A stretch of 64,000 nt of DNA from Glycine soja. Taxonomy: Eukaryota; Streptophyta; Magnoliopsida; Fabales; Fabaceae. Position numbers and translations under genes: made by a program. Under the pieces are notes generated by a model. It worked only from the letters and a program-made list of their open reading frames with translations. It was not told the DNA's origin and did no database searches. Below are positions 35,039-47,170 of the stretch, piece by piece (position 1 is the stretch's first letter; each line of letters begins with the position of its first letter). The stretch covers positions 34,979,718-35,043,717 of the forward strand of contig NC_041021.1 of assembly GCF_004193775.1 (NCBI RefSeq), in the 5' to 3' direction.

Positions 35039-38000
35039 ATGGCAACAAGCGAAGAAGTGGTTGCGGCGGCGCCGGAGGCAGCCGCGCTGGAGGCAGGGCT
35101 GAAGCACAAACTGGAGAGAAAATGGACGTTTTGGTGCGACAACCAATCCAAACCCAAACAGGGCGCTGCTTGGGGTACCTCTCTTCGCAAGGTCTACACC
35201 TTCGACACCGTTGAAGAGTTCTGGTGGTATAAATTTTCTCTTCCTCCTCCTTTTTTCTGTTCCACAATTTTCATTTTTCTAATTTCAGAAAAAGGGAATC
35301 TAAGCATGCAATCTCAAATCTTATTATGGGTATCAATGATTGATGCCACTGATTTAGTTTTAAGAAAAAATTATTGATTTTATGGATCTTAGGAGAGAAA
35401 CTCTTTATGGGTCTTAATCTTTTTCTTTTTCTTTTTTGCTTAACATGGGGATTTATGGTTTTTTGTTTTTTAATTGTTATTATTATTATTTGGAGAATGA
35501 GGTGTTGGTAAATTATTGGAAGAAATGAATTTGATGTGGGAAATGCTGGTATAGTTTGTATGATCAGGTATTCAAGCCCAGCAAGTTGCAAATCAATGCG
35601 GATTTTCACTTGTTCAAGACTGGGATTGAGCCTAAATGGGAAGATCCTGAGTGTGCCAATGGAGGAAAGTGGTCAGTCACCAGCAACAGCGGCAGGAAGG
35701 CTAACCTTGATAACATGTGGCTTGAAACTGTAATTGTTTTTTTGTTTTACTCCGATTGGTTTTCTTTTCGTGTTTAGAGAATATGGGGAGAGATCTGTTT
35801 TTTATTTTTTATTGTATTTCTCAATAGATGATGGCTTTGATTGGGGAGCAATTTGAGGATGCCGAGGACATATGTGGTGTTGTTGCGAGTGTGCGCCAGT
35901 GGCAGGACAAACTTTCGTTGTGGACAAAGACAGCGGCAAATGAGGCTGCCCAGGTTTGTTATTATCTTGTAAATGATACTTTGCAATTGAAACCTTATGT
36001 GATGTTGTCTGTTATCTTGTCTGTATATGATTTCCTATTGTAGAATCTAGATAATGAATGCCTTGAAACATTGAATATAAGTTATGATTAGATTCACTAC
36101 AATCTCACTTATCTTCAAATTATCAATCAACTTGTCCTATCCATATTACTTTTGCCGTCTTACATGATCTCTTTTTAAGGATAGAAGTTCTAAAGAGTTG
36201 AAGATAATAGACTCATTGAAATGCATCAAATATTTAAATTACTTGTTACACTTTCATTGCTGATGTCTTGCTACTACAATCCACAATGTATTGTTTGCTT
36301 ATAAAAAGAAGAATCTTAAGCATATTGTTTTCCTTTCCTTTTCCATAGGAATATTTTATCATTGTAGTCCCATTGCAAGGCATGAAAAGTAATAATGTAG
36401 ATAAGTACAACTATACAATATTTTTTCATATCCTTATGTATTTTTCTCAAAGTAGTTAATGGAAGACTGTGGCATGAAGTGGTCACCCCAAAAATGCTAC
36501 AGTGGCATAGCTAATTGTGAATGGCTACTACACTGAAGAAAGCGATGCTGATGCTATGTAAAAACTGAATAGAATTTGTAATGCACATCATTGATACTAA
36601 AAAACTAAGACACATGTAAATTATCAACACTCTGCTCTGGTTTCTGGTTTCCACACTTTTGTGTGGTCCTGTCTCAAACACATACTTGCCACAATTTTGG
36701 CTATAAATATCCCCTTTACCATAAGGCACTATTGCTTATATTTGGAATTTGAGCCTTTAGTTTCATCACTACATGATCTTGTCTCCTATATGGATTTTAG
36801 AGGTTGAACTTGAAGGGCTTGAAAGACATCTTGACTCTTATCTTAAACACCCTGTATGGATGCTGCTGCCACTTCAATCTCTCTCGCAGGTTGATCAGCA
36901 ATATGATTGAGCTCAAAAATGAATCCCTGTCCTTGATCCTGTCATACTCCCTTAACGAGCTTGATGGATGCCAAGGTTTTTATTAATTCAGGTTCTGCCT
37001 TGAGCACTCTCATCTGACCATTCAACTTCAATGTCAAATCATCGAAATTAGCTATCTCTCCCAGCCCAGTCAACCATTCTCACCTGAGGGCTATGTCTGC
37101 TCCCCTGAAACCAAATAAGTTTTGCTGAATTACAATATCCTGCACCTTCAATGTCACTCCTTTGCACATCCGCCTGCAACTTATTTTATGTCCAGCACCT
37201 TCCACAACAGAATCTGAAGGGATTTCTGTCGCCTGTAACTTGAGCCTTGACACCATTTCAGTAGAAATAAAGTTGTAAATTGCCCTGCAATTGCACAGCC
37301 TATCCATGCATGAAGTTTGCTGGGAGAATCTTGCTTCCAATCTTGCATCCAGTCCCTTTTGGAACTGACTCCAGCACATCGCCACCCTCTCCAAAGCCTC
37401 CACTCAGGATACCATCCTTACACTTCCCATTAAATGTGCCACTCCCCACCCACAAGTCCTGTATTCAAGAGCTCTTATGTCAGTTGATAGAAGTGGATCA
37501 GGGTATTATGGAAAGAAAAGAGAAAGAATGAAACAGTGTCTGTATTCACTGGTGATGAGAGAATTGATCCATGGTCCGTGGTCTGTAACTTTTGAAAAGG
37601 TAAGCTCTTAAATTGGAAATAGGTGAATTTGAGGAGCGAAAATGGCAGAAACAAATAGGGTGTGCATGATATGAGTGAAAAATTATTGAAAATGATCAAC
37701 CAAGAATTCTTGTACAGCTTTATACTTTTACCAGGATCTATAATTTCTTACATTGTACTAAAGTATGTCAGTTTTCTAATGCTGATATTATATACATAAC
37801 TCCAACACTTCCTTTTGTAAACAAACTCCTGCATTTTTTTTGTAACTACAGTTTTTTACATCTGTTAATGTTATTTGGACACTGATTCATCTTGAATGTG
37901 TAAATGTATCATATTTATATTGTTGGGATCCAGAATTGTAATTAGTGCAATAATATTCCTTACCAAAAGTCATGTATATATTTTTTGACTCATCCAAAAC

Positions 38001-38243
38001 TCAGCATGACATTTGATGTGAGCCATTTTGTCATGGAATTTATTTTGCAGATGAGCATTGGAAGGAAGTGGAAGGAAATCATAGATGTTAACGACAAGAT
38101 AACATACAACTTTCATGTAAACTTATGCTCATAAGTTTTGATTGACTAGCGTAATGCATAAATATCTATGATTCTTACATCTCTATGTGTTGCAGGATGA
38201 TTCTAGAACCAAAGGAGCATCAAAGGGTCGATACACCGTATAA
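35039..38243 (+). CDS. eIF(iso)4E: Eukaryotic translation initiation factor eIF(iso)4E
   Basis: Plant-specific cap-binding protein that binds the mRNA 5' cap in the eIF(iso)4F complex with eIF(iso)4G in the cytoplasm. Five exons join in frame: 35039-35226, 35555-35729, 35828-35953, 38051-38116 and 38196-38243, all with GT-AG borders, giving 200 residues (the family is usually just under 200). The start ATG follows a purine-rich leader and begins MATSEEVVAAAPEA, an Ala/Glu-rich tail typical of the family. Cap-stacking Trp45 (AAWGTSLR) and Trp91 with Glu92 (IEPKWEDPE) are present, as are Arg144 and Lys149 of the phosphate-contact loop and Trp153 (LSLWTK). Residue 146 is Trp in VRQWQDK, where I expect Arg or similar. 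The protein ends KGRYTV. Intron 3 is 2.1 kb and contains a gypsy fragment. A broken partial copy of the last two exons lies at 45.9 kb. It appears functional. Confidence 0.95.
36790..37550 (-). pseudogene. Ty3/gypsy gag-protease fragment inside intron 3 of eIF(iso)4E
   Basis: The minus-strand frame at 37080-37403 starts with a Gag-like end (LDARLEARFSQQ) and continues into a retropepsin-like domain: NFISTEMVSRLKLQATE, then GHKISCRRMCKGVTLKVQDI and GADIALR. The active-site DSGA motif expected just before NFIS is replaced by CNCRAIY, so the protease is dead. More minus-strand remnants run to about 36800. No LTR was recognised, so this is an internal fragment. Confidence 0.75.
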
Positions 38244-39240
38244 ACACCTCTTGAGCATCTTCTTGCACTTGTGCTGGGCTGCTGGCAAAGCTGTAGTATT
38301 TGATATCTTCATCATGTGCCATATGTACTAAAGAGCATACTACTACTTTGGTGGATGGGTTAGTTTTATTTTTGTTCACTCATCCCACTTTTGGGTGTTG
38401 ATACTATCATACTCTTCTCATTTTTGAAATGGTCTGTCAAATTTTTCTTGGGAGTTCATTTGTAGTTTTTTTTTTTGTCACATTCTAAAAGCTTTAAATT
38501 TTGAATATGTCGACACAAGTTTAGCACGAGTTTGATGAGTTATTTGTACAATCATAACTGTGATTGAACCTACATTGTTCTGTTGAGTGTATGACCCTGA
38601 GCTAAAATTAAGATGAACTCAAGCTTCAACTAGTTGAGTATTCTGTTGATGTGGAAATACATGAAAACGAAGTATATGGTATGGTGATGAGAAATGGTTA
38701 GGGAGATAATAATATAAACCCAACAGGGACAGATGGCCGAGTGTTCGTGTTTTCTTTAATTATTATTTTTTAAATAAAGCTTTAATTTAGTTCTACAAAG
38801 GTTCTTTATAAATTTTGATAACTAATTTAGTTTTTCAAAGCTTTACTATGTCTCTAAATTAGTTTCTCCAAAAAGAACAAGAGGACTAAATAATAAGAAT
38901 AAAATATCTTTGTAGTCCTTGTATTTATAGTTAAAAATTGTACTAGTTTTCATACTTTGATAAATTTGGTCTTTGAATTTTAGAAAAAAAAAATGGTTTT
39001 TGTCCCTCATTATAGGTTTTCACCATGAAGAGGGATGAAAATCACTTTTTGTAAAGTTTAGGAATCAGATTAATTATTTAAGAGATTAATTTAGGAAATG
39101 ATAACATGTAATTTTAAAAATATTAAAATATATTTGTTGCCCCTATAAAATTACCATAATTTGAAATTAGTCTCTGCAAGAAATGGTCTCTTCTTCATTC
39201 CTGTAAAACTATAATATGCTTTGTTTTTACTCGACGATAG
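38244..39240. other. 3' region of eIF(iso)4E and following AT-rich sequence
   Basis: Up to about 38660 this is similar to 46081-46500, the region after the duplicated pseudo-exon, so it belongs to the same duplicated block. Beyond that the sequence is AT-rich with repeated TAATTTAGT motifs in both orientations around 38785-39070, probably old transposon remnants. No gene seen. Confidence 0.5.
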
Positions 39241-39253
39241 GTGCAGTTATAAT

Positions 39254-39535
39254 CTAATCTAACCTAAGTGTAAGATGCTTGCGTCTTAAGGAGTGGACAC
39301 CTGACCTGTGCCTCTCCATATGATCCCAAACCTCCTTTTTCCCTGTATCTCGATCATTCACTAACCCTCTCACAAAACTCGACCATCTCAACTTATGCAA
39401 CTTGTTCTCTCCCTCAGACTCATCAACCTTCTTCGATCTCTTCCCTAGAGAGAGATCTAGAATTTCCTTTTCTCCTTCTTCTATGTGCACTGCGTGTCTG
39501 AGAAGCCTCTTAGTCGGAGCAACTTGATGAAGGGT
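39254..39535. other. GC-richer block beside the epimerase fragment, unidentified
   Basis: The whole 39254-39583 minus-strand frame (109 codons, Lys/Glu-rich) is open, but the plus strand runs directly into the epimerase fragment. It may be another gene piece or flanking captured sequence. Not recognised. Confidence 0.25.
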
Positions 39536-39538
39536 TGT

Positions 39539-39670
39539 CGTTGCTGTCATGGAATTTTCGGCTGCCATGTCCACACCCTGCATGGTGACAGCGTGCTGGG
39601 CCTAGACAACTTCAATAGCTACTATGACCCCTGCCTGAAATATGCCCGCTAGACAATGCTCTTTGACTTC
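39539..39670 (+). pseudogene. UDP-glucuronate 4-epimerase (GAE) fragment
   Basis: The plus strand encodes GIFGCHVHTLHGDSVLGLDN and then FNSYYDPCLKYAR followed by TAG and TMLF. This matches plant UDP-D-glucuronate 4-epimerases just after the glycine-rich NAD-binding loop; the GDSVLGLDNFNSYYDP stretch is diagnostic. The glycine-rich loop itself is altered and the catalytic Ser-Tyr-Lys region is absent. The captured piece is about 44 codons and ends in CT-rich sequence at about 39690. Confidence 0.8.
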
Positions 39671-39689
39671 CATCACCCTTGCCATTTCC

Positions 39690-40370
39690 CTTCCCAAGGT
39701 TTGTTTCTTTCCCTCCATCCATTTGTCTTTCGCATGGATCTGTTTCTTCCCTTTTAGTTTTCAATTTTCACCTTTCAATTTTGGTTTTTTCTTCAATTTG
39801 AATGGGGGTGTTCTTCGTTTTTGGTTTTTGTTGTTGGGTAGCTGGATTTCAATTCAGTCGTTGTTGGATTTCAATTTATTTCACTGGGTGTGAGAAATTT
39901 GATTTTTTTTCTTCTTTTTGCTAGCTTTTTAAGTTCATGTGGTTTGGATTTTTTGTTTATTTGATGTTTCTTTAGGTTTTGTTCAATCTCTGGGTCGTCT
40001 ATAATGGATTGATTTGGGTGTTGTTTATGAGATGGATGTGTTTTCTTGCTTTATTTTGAAGTAAAGAACAAATTTGATTAGTTTAAATGGCTACATCATG
40101 AGTCATTGTGTCCAGGTGATCTGGAGCTTTTGGAGGAGCTTCAGTGGTTATGGTGTTTGATCGTGGTGGGTGGCACGGTCCTGTTAGGAAAGAGTTATTT
40201 GCATTTTTTTTCTTTAATTTTCATGCAATTTATGTCTATTTTTATTCTTAAAGAAATGTGTTTTGATTATTGTATATTTTTCTGTAATTTGTGTAAGTTT
40301 TTAACCTCCAGAAATTACATTTTAATTTGGAATCATCCCACTCTTGCGCCAAGCCAAACCAAAAAATAGT
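39690..40370. other. T-rich sequence, possibly a captured 5' UTR or intron
   Basis: Strongly T/TC-rich on the plus strand, like the first intron or leader of a plant gene. It contains a short exon-like piece at 40112-40190 preceded by TTGTGTCCAG (DLELLEELQWLWCLIVVGGT). Not assigned to any family. Confidence 0.3.
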
Positions 40371-43300
40371 ACATTATAATTTTATAGGAAGGGAAAACGG
40401 ATAGGTACTAAATCCAAATTTTGGTAATTTTACTTATAAAAAATATGTTAACCTTTAGTTTAAATTAATTGCACATACACTTTTTGTAATTTATAAAAAT
40501 ATAAATAATTGTCCCATGAGTGTGTGGCGTTTTGCCTGTAGTTCAAAATCATTTTCAAATAATCTTTGTTATGGACTTGTTATTTACCTAATTCAGGACT
40601 TGAATTTTAGTTATTGAAGATCATTTATACAACTAGAACAATAAGCCAAGTGATGCACGGGCGAATTGTGGAAGGAGTAATTTTTTGTATGTATAAAAAA
40701 TTATTAACAATTTTGTTAATTTTTTATATGGCTAAAAAATATAAAATCAGCTAAACTTTTCACAAGGAACTCAATTTACTATAATAGAAAAATAACATAT
40801 TACTTTGATATGAATTCATTAATAAGATACCTAGAAGACAACTAAATGTACTTATTTTCTAGTATAGCTATAAACTTTAATTTGACAAATTTTTGCATTA
40901 TTAAACGAAGTTTTCATTGGTGAATTAAATTACATACAAAAAAATCAGATAAAAATTAATTTTAACAAAAATAACTCATGTATTGTTTCATAGGGGATGT
41001 ATTGAATTAGAATTTTAAAGGTTAATTTAACATGAAAAAATGTGAATTTTAAAAGATTACTTAGGAATCTAATGATTTTTAAAAAAAAATTAAAAGATTT
41101 TTAAGATTAAGATTTTGTAATTTGAATTTTAATGGATTTATAACATGAATTTATAAGATTTAAAATAATTTTATAGATTTGTAAGATTTTAAATGATTCT
41201 AAAATTTTACAAAACATTCAAAATCAATGAAAATGATAAAAAAAAAAAAAGTAAAACCAAAGTTTTAATAGCTAATTGAGTAGCTTCATATCTTTTTATA
41301 TATAGCGTTTTTTATAATGCAAAAACTTCATGTCTTTTATATATATAGCGTTTTTTATAATGCAAAAACTCAACACACAAGGAGTGCAACAGTTGGATTA
41401 GATTTACAAATTTCATCCAAAAAACAACGTAGAAAATCGTTTCAAATAGGGTAAGTGTCTTGTCTTATTCAATATTTCTATCAGATTCAGAAAGAAAACT
41501 TGCAAACTCTCACTTTCAACAATAATGTCCCTATGATTGTTCTCAGTGATGCAACTGCATGTGATTCAACTTTTATTACTTACAGTTCAAAAAATTCTCA
41601 AGGCTATTCAGGGGTTTGAATTCTTTCATGTTAACACCAATTGATCTCTCTCTTTAATTATGGTCAAACAATGAAATTTTCAAAGCTCAATACGTGGTTA
41701 GTTAACGAGTGATGGAAGAAAGGAAAACTTGGCAATCGGGAAAAAAAAAAGTTTTGAAAAATGGTAAAGGTTTGGGTCAAATTGTTAAAATTCATTGAAA
41801 TTCATCCTAAAATTCAATCCATTAAAATTTGTATACTTCTCAAAACCACAAGACTTTTTTTAAGTTCTAAAAAATCTTAATTAAATAACAACAGATTTTA
41901 TTGGAGAGCTTAATATATTCTAATTATCTTGATGGAATAACCTAATATTTTTTTATAAAAAAAATCTTTTAAAATTCTTTGAAATCCTAATTAAATACAC
42001 TCCTAAATTCACTTTTAAGGAGTTTGTTACTTTGTTTTTTTAGCAAAAATATTGAAAATAAAATTTAGCAAACAAATGAAACAATATAAAGTAAAAGCAC
42101 ATCTTTAATTGATTAGGTGTTAGAACAAATAATTTGATGTGATGTATTGCATGAATAAATTATGTGAGAGAGATTTTATATTAATTTGAAAGATAATAAT
42201 TTGATGTGATGTGATGGAGAAATTAATTTAACATATATTTATTATTAATAGAATAACAAAAAATTACATATTACAAACCTTAATGTTCAATATCTATCAA
42301 GTAAAATTGATATTAGTATAATATGTTATTCAGTTTGAGTTGATTTAGTTTCAAAAATATTATTTGAGTTCTAAATTAACCCATTAGTTATTAAAAAAAA
42401 TATTCAAAAGAATGAGTTTTCATCAATTTGTGATTTTTACATGGATTTATATTTTATTATTGATTTAGATTTGAACACCTCTATCATATAATGCATGAAA
42501 ATTTTATCATCGTACTAAAAGATAATATTTAATAAATTAGTTAGATAAAAATATAATAAATAAATAAATAAATGTTTGTTTCAAAATTATTAAGATTTAA
42601 GGTATTCATACACTAGCCGAAAAAAACGGTACTCATACACTATTCTCAATTCAAAGAGTCAAAAGGTTTAATTAGATTGATTGAATAAAATGTGCAAGTT
42701 ATTATAAATATTTGATATTGTTTTTTATAGCTATGTATAATTCAAATTCTCAATTTTAGGAAAGCATTTGTAACAAACTTTTTAAATTTATCTTTCAAGA
42801 AATGATTTATAACAATTAAATAGTAAAAAAATTGAAAATAAATTTTTTAAAAAAAATGCCCAATTAAATTTTTTTGGTACATAACAATTGTTTCGGTACA
42901 TAATACCCATTGAATTTAAAGAAATACATGATTCCCTCAATTAATACCCAAAACACTGTTTGAAAATAATAATTTTAAGAGAAAAATATCCAATTAGTAA
43001 ATGTTAAAATTTTTAAAATGTTAAAATTCAAATATAAATAATCTTTATCTTTATATTAAATAAAAATAAAAATGTCTTAGAGGAAAATTTTAGCACAATT
43101 TATTTCAACTAATGTTTTCTATTTGATTTACGTCTTTTATTTTCACTCAAAATAAGGATAATTTGGTAATGAAATTATTTATGTAATTAAGGGTATTTTT
43201 CTGACTAGCTTTATAATTACGATAAATTTGGATAAAATAGTCCATTTGTCCTCTACATCATGTAATTTGTCAAATATTTTATTATATCTTTCCATTTATT

Positions 43301-43890
43301 GTGTATTTGACTACAATAATATAATAAGTTTAATAAAAAAAATAATGAAAAATAGAAACGGGAATAATAATAATAATAATAATAATAGATCAAAATAAAT
43401 GTTAAAATTCATATCTAAATATAAAATAAATGAAAAGATGTTAAGTAATTTAAGTCTTTTTTGATTTTGTTAAATATTTTTATTTAGATTAATGATTTAT
43501 AATCATTAATCTTAATTTTATGTTTTATAAATCTTAAATAATATGAAATAATAATTTCAAAATTTTAAAACATAGTAATAGGCACGTGCACGGACCACCA
43601 TACATATTGAAGGATAAAGATAAAAAAGTGAGCACATTTGGATGCGCAATGTCTTCTTGCTTTGGGAGAATCCCCAAACCAAAAGACATAGGTACAACAT
43701 TATCAATGAATGAAGGAATAGAAACAAAGGACGCCTTTCGACACAAAATTGTGCTCTTGTAATCACCAATTATGTTCAAAACTATGTTCTCTCACAATCA
43801 CCAATTATTTTGGTTTCAGTTACCATTTACCAACCACTCTCCTCCACATGTAATCTTTCATCAGTTTCATGTCTTGAAGAAGGAACAATT
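40371..43890. other. Very AT-rich intergenic region
   Basis: No gene found in 3.5 kb. It holds a tandem duplication of about 42 bp at 41284-41368 (both copies with TAGCGTTTTTTATAATGCAA) and an (AAT)n run at about 43362-43388. Frames near 43534-43779 are not convincing. Confidence 0.5.
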
Positions 43891-43899
43891 CACACCACT

Positions 43900-44360
43900 A
43901 CTGATATATCTTACTCAGTCTTCATAGGCTGACTGCAACTCTTCACTAATGTAAATATATTGACACTTTCTTATCATACCCTAAGATTATTGAAAGTAAG
44001 TTACTTTAGTTTGTTTTCTCCTGTATAATTTTTTTTCGTAATGCTCATGTCATGTCTGCATTCTTATGCAAGAGTGTTTTGGCTATACTAAATCCTGCAT
44101 TTCACTAAATCAATTAAAATGTCTTCAATTCACTCTAATTGCGCAGGAGCTGTCAAATCTTGCTACAATGAGAATTCAACCTCCGTGCTTTGTTAGATTG
44201 GAGTCATTGAATGTGAAAATAGATCCATAAGTAGAAATATCTGATGAAGAAGTAAACAGGGCAGTGGAGTACTTACTTCAAAACTCTCCACTAATCAGAG
44301 TTGCTGTCACAAAATGCTGAAACAATGTTTCTTGCTTAACTATTTAGGTAAATATTTTTA
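43900..44360 (+). repeat. Dispersed repeat, copy 3, with exon-like stretch
   Basis: 43910-44320 is the reverse complement of about 15600-15990. After a TTGCGCAG acceptor at 44140-44147 the plus strand encodes ELSNLATMRIQPPCFVRLES, then a TAA, then VEISDEEVNRAVEYLLQNSP and LIRVAV. This reads like a former exon of a real protein. Family not recognised. Confidence 0.65.
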
Positions 44361-44559
44361 CAAATTATTCAACCTTTATTGCCGATGCTCTTCTCATTTT
44401 TAAAGAAACCGTCAATTCTCTATCGTGATTAAGTTCCTGCCTACATTCTCTATTGTGTTTGGTTTGTTTATATTGCTTGTTATAAACGTGCTTTTTTTTT
44501 ATTTGGCTTTGAGACGTGATTTTAAAAAACCATCGCAGTGGGAAACAGCGTTACAAAAA

Positions 44560-44870
44560 TCTGGGTAAGCCAAGCATCCTCCCCTTATCGAAAATACCCT
44601 TCCAATGTCCCTATCCATCAAAAAGCTTCCTCCATATGTTCACTTTCCAGGTTCCCTTTTTGAACTCCCCTCCATCTTTTCCCGCTGCTGCACCCGCTGG
44701 GTTTCTTGTTCTTGAACCTTTTTCAGACATTGTAGACACCAACCTCTCCCACATCTATTACCAGCTATCCATGTGTAGACCTTGCTGGGAAAATCTTGCT
44801 TCAATAAATGAGGATAAAGTAATCTCCATGAATTACAGTATGCTCTGGCCAAGGAAAAAGTAATAAACAG
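44560..44870 (-). pseudogene. Gypsy gag-like fragment
   Basis: On the minus strand a segment reads EARFSQQGLHMDSW, similar to the Gag end EARFSQQTSCMDRL of the gypsy fragment in intron 3 of eIF(iso)4E (about 37300-37345), and continues into a Ser/Lys/Glu-rich stretch. Upstream and downstream parts of the element are missing. Its presence next to the duplicated eIF(iso)4E tail suggests that both belong to one duplicated block. Confidence 0.5.
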
Positions 44871-45344
44871 AGCTTTTTCTTCAAGTAGGTCATGGTTACT
44901 CCTAGCTAGCTACTATTCCCCTATGGATTCGGTCTCCAGTTGTGGATTATGGGGATTGAGGTTTTGTGCACCTGTAACTCATGTGGCAGCCAACACAAGT
45001 GTTTCTCATTGGTGCATATTAATGGCACTTGCAAGATTTAATTCCCTTTCTTACTTTATGTTTTGACAGTGTGTGGCGCAGTTTACCTCTTGAGAATTTG
45101 AAATGTTTCTGCTTATTTCATCTCTCTTATGTTTTTCTTTTTGTCCCATGCCAGTCTCTGTTCTAGTATGGTGGAATCAACAATACTTGATTAACTCTTG
45201 TGTCTGATAAGATGCTACAATCATAAGCTTATGGGATCATTATTATTTTGTAGTGTCTGATTACCCTATTCTAAATGTATTCATATCATCCAAAATTTGT
45301 TTGTAAACTTTATGTAAAAAAGTATTTTATGAACTTTTGTTGAA

Positions 45345-45515
45345 AATGGTTAAACCAAACACATTTTCAATATTTTCTTTTTTTGAAAACTGAAAACAGG
45401 AAGTGAAACCAATCAAGTTTTCTAAATCTTAAAAGTTTGAAAATGAAAACTATTTTTAGAAAATAAAAACTGGAAATGAAAATAGAAAACATTTTCTCAA
45501 ACCAAACAGGCTCAA
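45345..45515. mobile_element. Partial MITE, GTTTGGTTT-terminus type
   Basis: The right end, reverse complemented, is GAGCCTGTTTGGTTTGAG, and the interior carries the same GAAAATGAAAAC motifs as the MITE at 31168-31555. The left end has TAAACCAAACACATT in the same orientation and no inverted partner, so the element is truncated or rearranged. Confidence 0.55.
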
Positions 45516-45889
45516 AATGTGCTGGAAACAAATAAATGTGAATTCTAATACAGCTTTCTACTTTTACCAGGATCTATGGTTTCTTACATAAGCATGTCAG
45601 TTTCTAATGCTGATATTTTATGCATAACTCCAACATTTCCTTTTGTAAGCAACCTTCTACATTCTTTTTTGTAACAACAGCTTTTTACATTTTAAATATA
45701 CATCTGTTAATATAATTTGGTGACTGTTTCATCTTGAATGCGTAAATGTATCATATTTATATCTTCTAAGTTTCAGAATCATAATGGTGTTATTCTAAGC
45801 AAGTACAACATTCCTTGCCATAAGTCATGTATATTTTCCTGACTCATCCATGACTCACCATGACATTTGATTCCATTTTGTATTTGCAG

Positions 45890-46080
45890 ATGAGTATAGG
45901 AGGGAAGTGGAAGGAAATCATTGATGTTGGGGACAAGATAATATGACTTTCATGTAAACTTATGCTCGCAAATTTTGATTTACTACTAAAATGCATAAAT
46001 ATCTATGATTCTTAAATCTCTAGATACTAAAGGATGATTCTAGAACCAAAGGAGCACCAAAGGGTCGATACGCCGTATAA
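45890..46080 (+). pseudogene. eIF(iso)4E partial pseudogene (exons 4 and 5)
   Basis: 45890-45953 is a copy of exon 4 (MSIGGKWKEIIDVGDKI) with a 2-bp deletion that brings in TGA. 46033-46080 is a copy of exon 5 with the reading frame and TAA stop intact. The intron between them and at least 350 bp on either side are also similar to the functional gene (37690-38660 against about 45540-46500), so this is a segmental duplication and not a retrocopy. Exons 1-3 are absent. The exon 5 acceptor TTGCAG is changed to CTAAAG. Confidence 0.93.
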
Positions 46081-46504
46081 ATACTGCTGGAGCATCTTCT
46101 TTCACTTGTGCTGGCAAGGCTGTAGTATTTGATATCTTCATCTTGTGCCATATGTACTAGAACATACTATTACTTTGATGGAGGGGTTAGTTTTATTTTT
46201 GTTCACTCACCCCTCCTTTGGGTGTTGATACTATCATACTCTTCTCATTTTTGAAATGGTCTGTCAAATTTTCCTTCAGAGTTCATTTGTTGTTTTTTTT
46301 TTTTGTCAAATTCTAAAAGTTTTAAATTTTGAATATGTCGACACAAGGTTTGCATGAGTTTGTGAGTGATTGTGCAATCATAATTTTGACTGAACCTACA
46401 TTGTTCTGTTGAGTGTTTGACCCTGAGCTAAAATTAAGATGAACTCAAGCTTCAACTAGTTTTGAGTATTGTGGTGTTGATGTGTAAATATATGAAAACT
46501 GTTG

Positions 46505-47170
46505 AAAACGATGTTGAAGGTCACGAACAATGTCTTCGTGGTATTCCAGGAACTTCTCAAACGTGCTGAGGAACAGGAAAACCCAAACAAGTGAGGCAGG
46601 AGATTTTCTCAGGGTGAAAAATTGAGTCTGAGAGACTCGTATTTATAGGACAGGTGACCATATAACCGTTTGAATAGTTAATAGTAATAAAGACGGTAAT
46701 TAAAATAATGGTGTGATCATATGACTCGTATTCATAATCAGGGCATATAATAGTTGGAAAGGAAAGCTGTAGTTGAATCTCATCAACAACAAAGTTGATC
46801 TCAACATAGTAAACAGCATCTGATCACATAATTTGGGAAAATGATGTGAGGGTTTAGAAGAACCAAGGATGATAGTTGAAATGGGATCAATTGTTACAAG
46901 TAAAACGGTTCACAGAAAAGGCTACGGAAAAAAAATGTGAAAAATTTGGTGTATAAATAACATTGCTTTGTTCATTGTATCACCGTTGATATATAGATCA
47001 TCTCTGGTTTATAATATTTCATGTATCAAAACAAAATAAGAGAACATTACTTAAGAATGAAAAATCACAACTAGAGTTTACATTCTGCTGTCATTTGAAA
47101 ACCATCAAGTTCAAACTTGATACTTTCTCACATGGTAATTACAAAATATGGGGGAACATATGTTAATCTA
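46505..47170. other. Intergenic region with LTR-promoter-like sequence
   Basis: On the minus strand a CTATAAATACGAGTC box (about 46634-46648) is followed by a leader with TCCTGCCTCACTTGTTTGGG, resembling the promoter part of an LTR or a plant gene. No element ends were found. The rest is AT-rich and contains the 3' UTR of PGR5 close to 47170. Confidence 0.35.

Noticed and set aside
35271..35609. Minus-strand frame of 112 codons
   Set aside because: It is antisense to the first intron and second exon of eIF(iso)4E; Ile/Lys richness reflects AT-rich intron.
37280..37531. Plus-strand proline-rich frame
   Set aside because: It is antisense to the gypsy Gag-protease remnant, which shows domain motifs on the minus strand.
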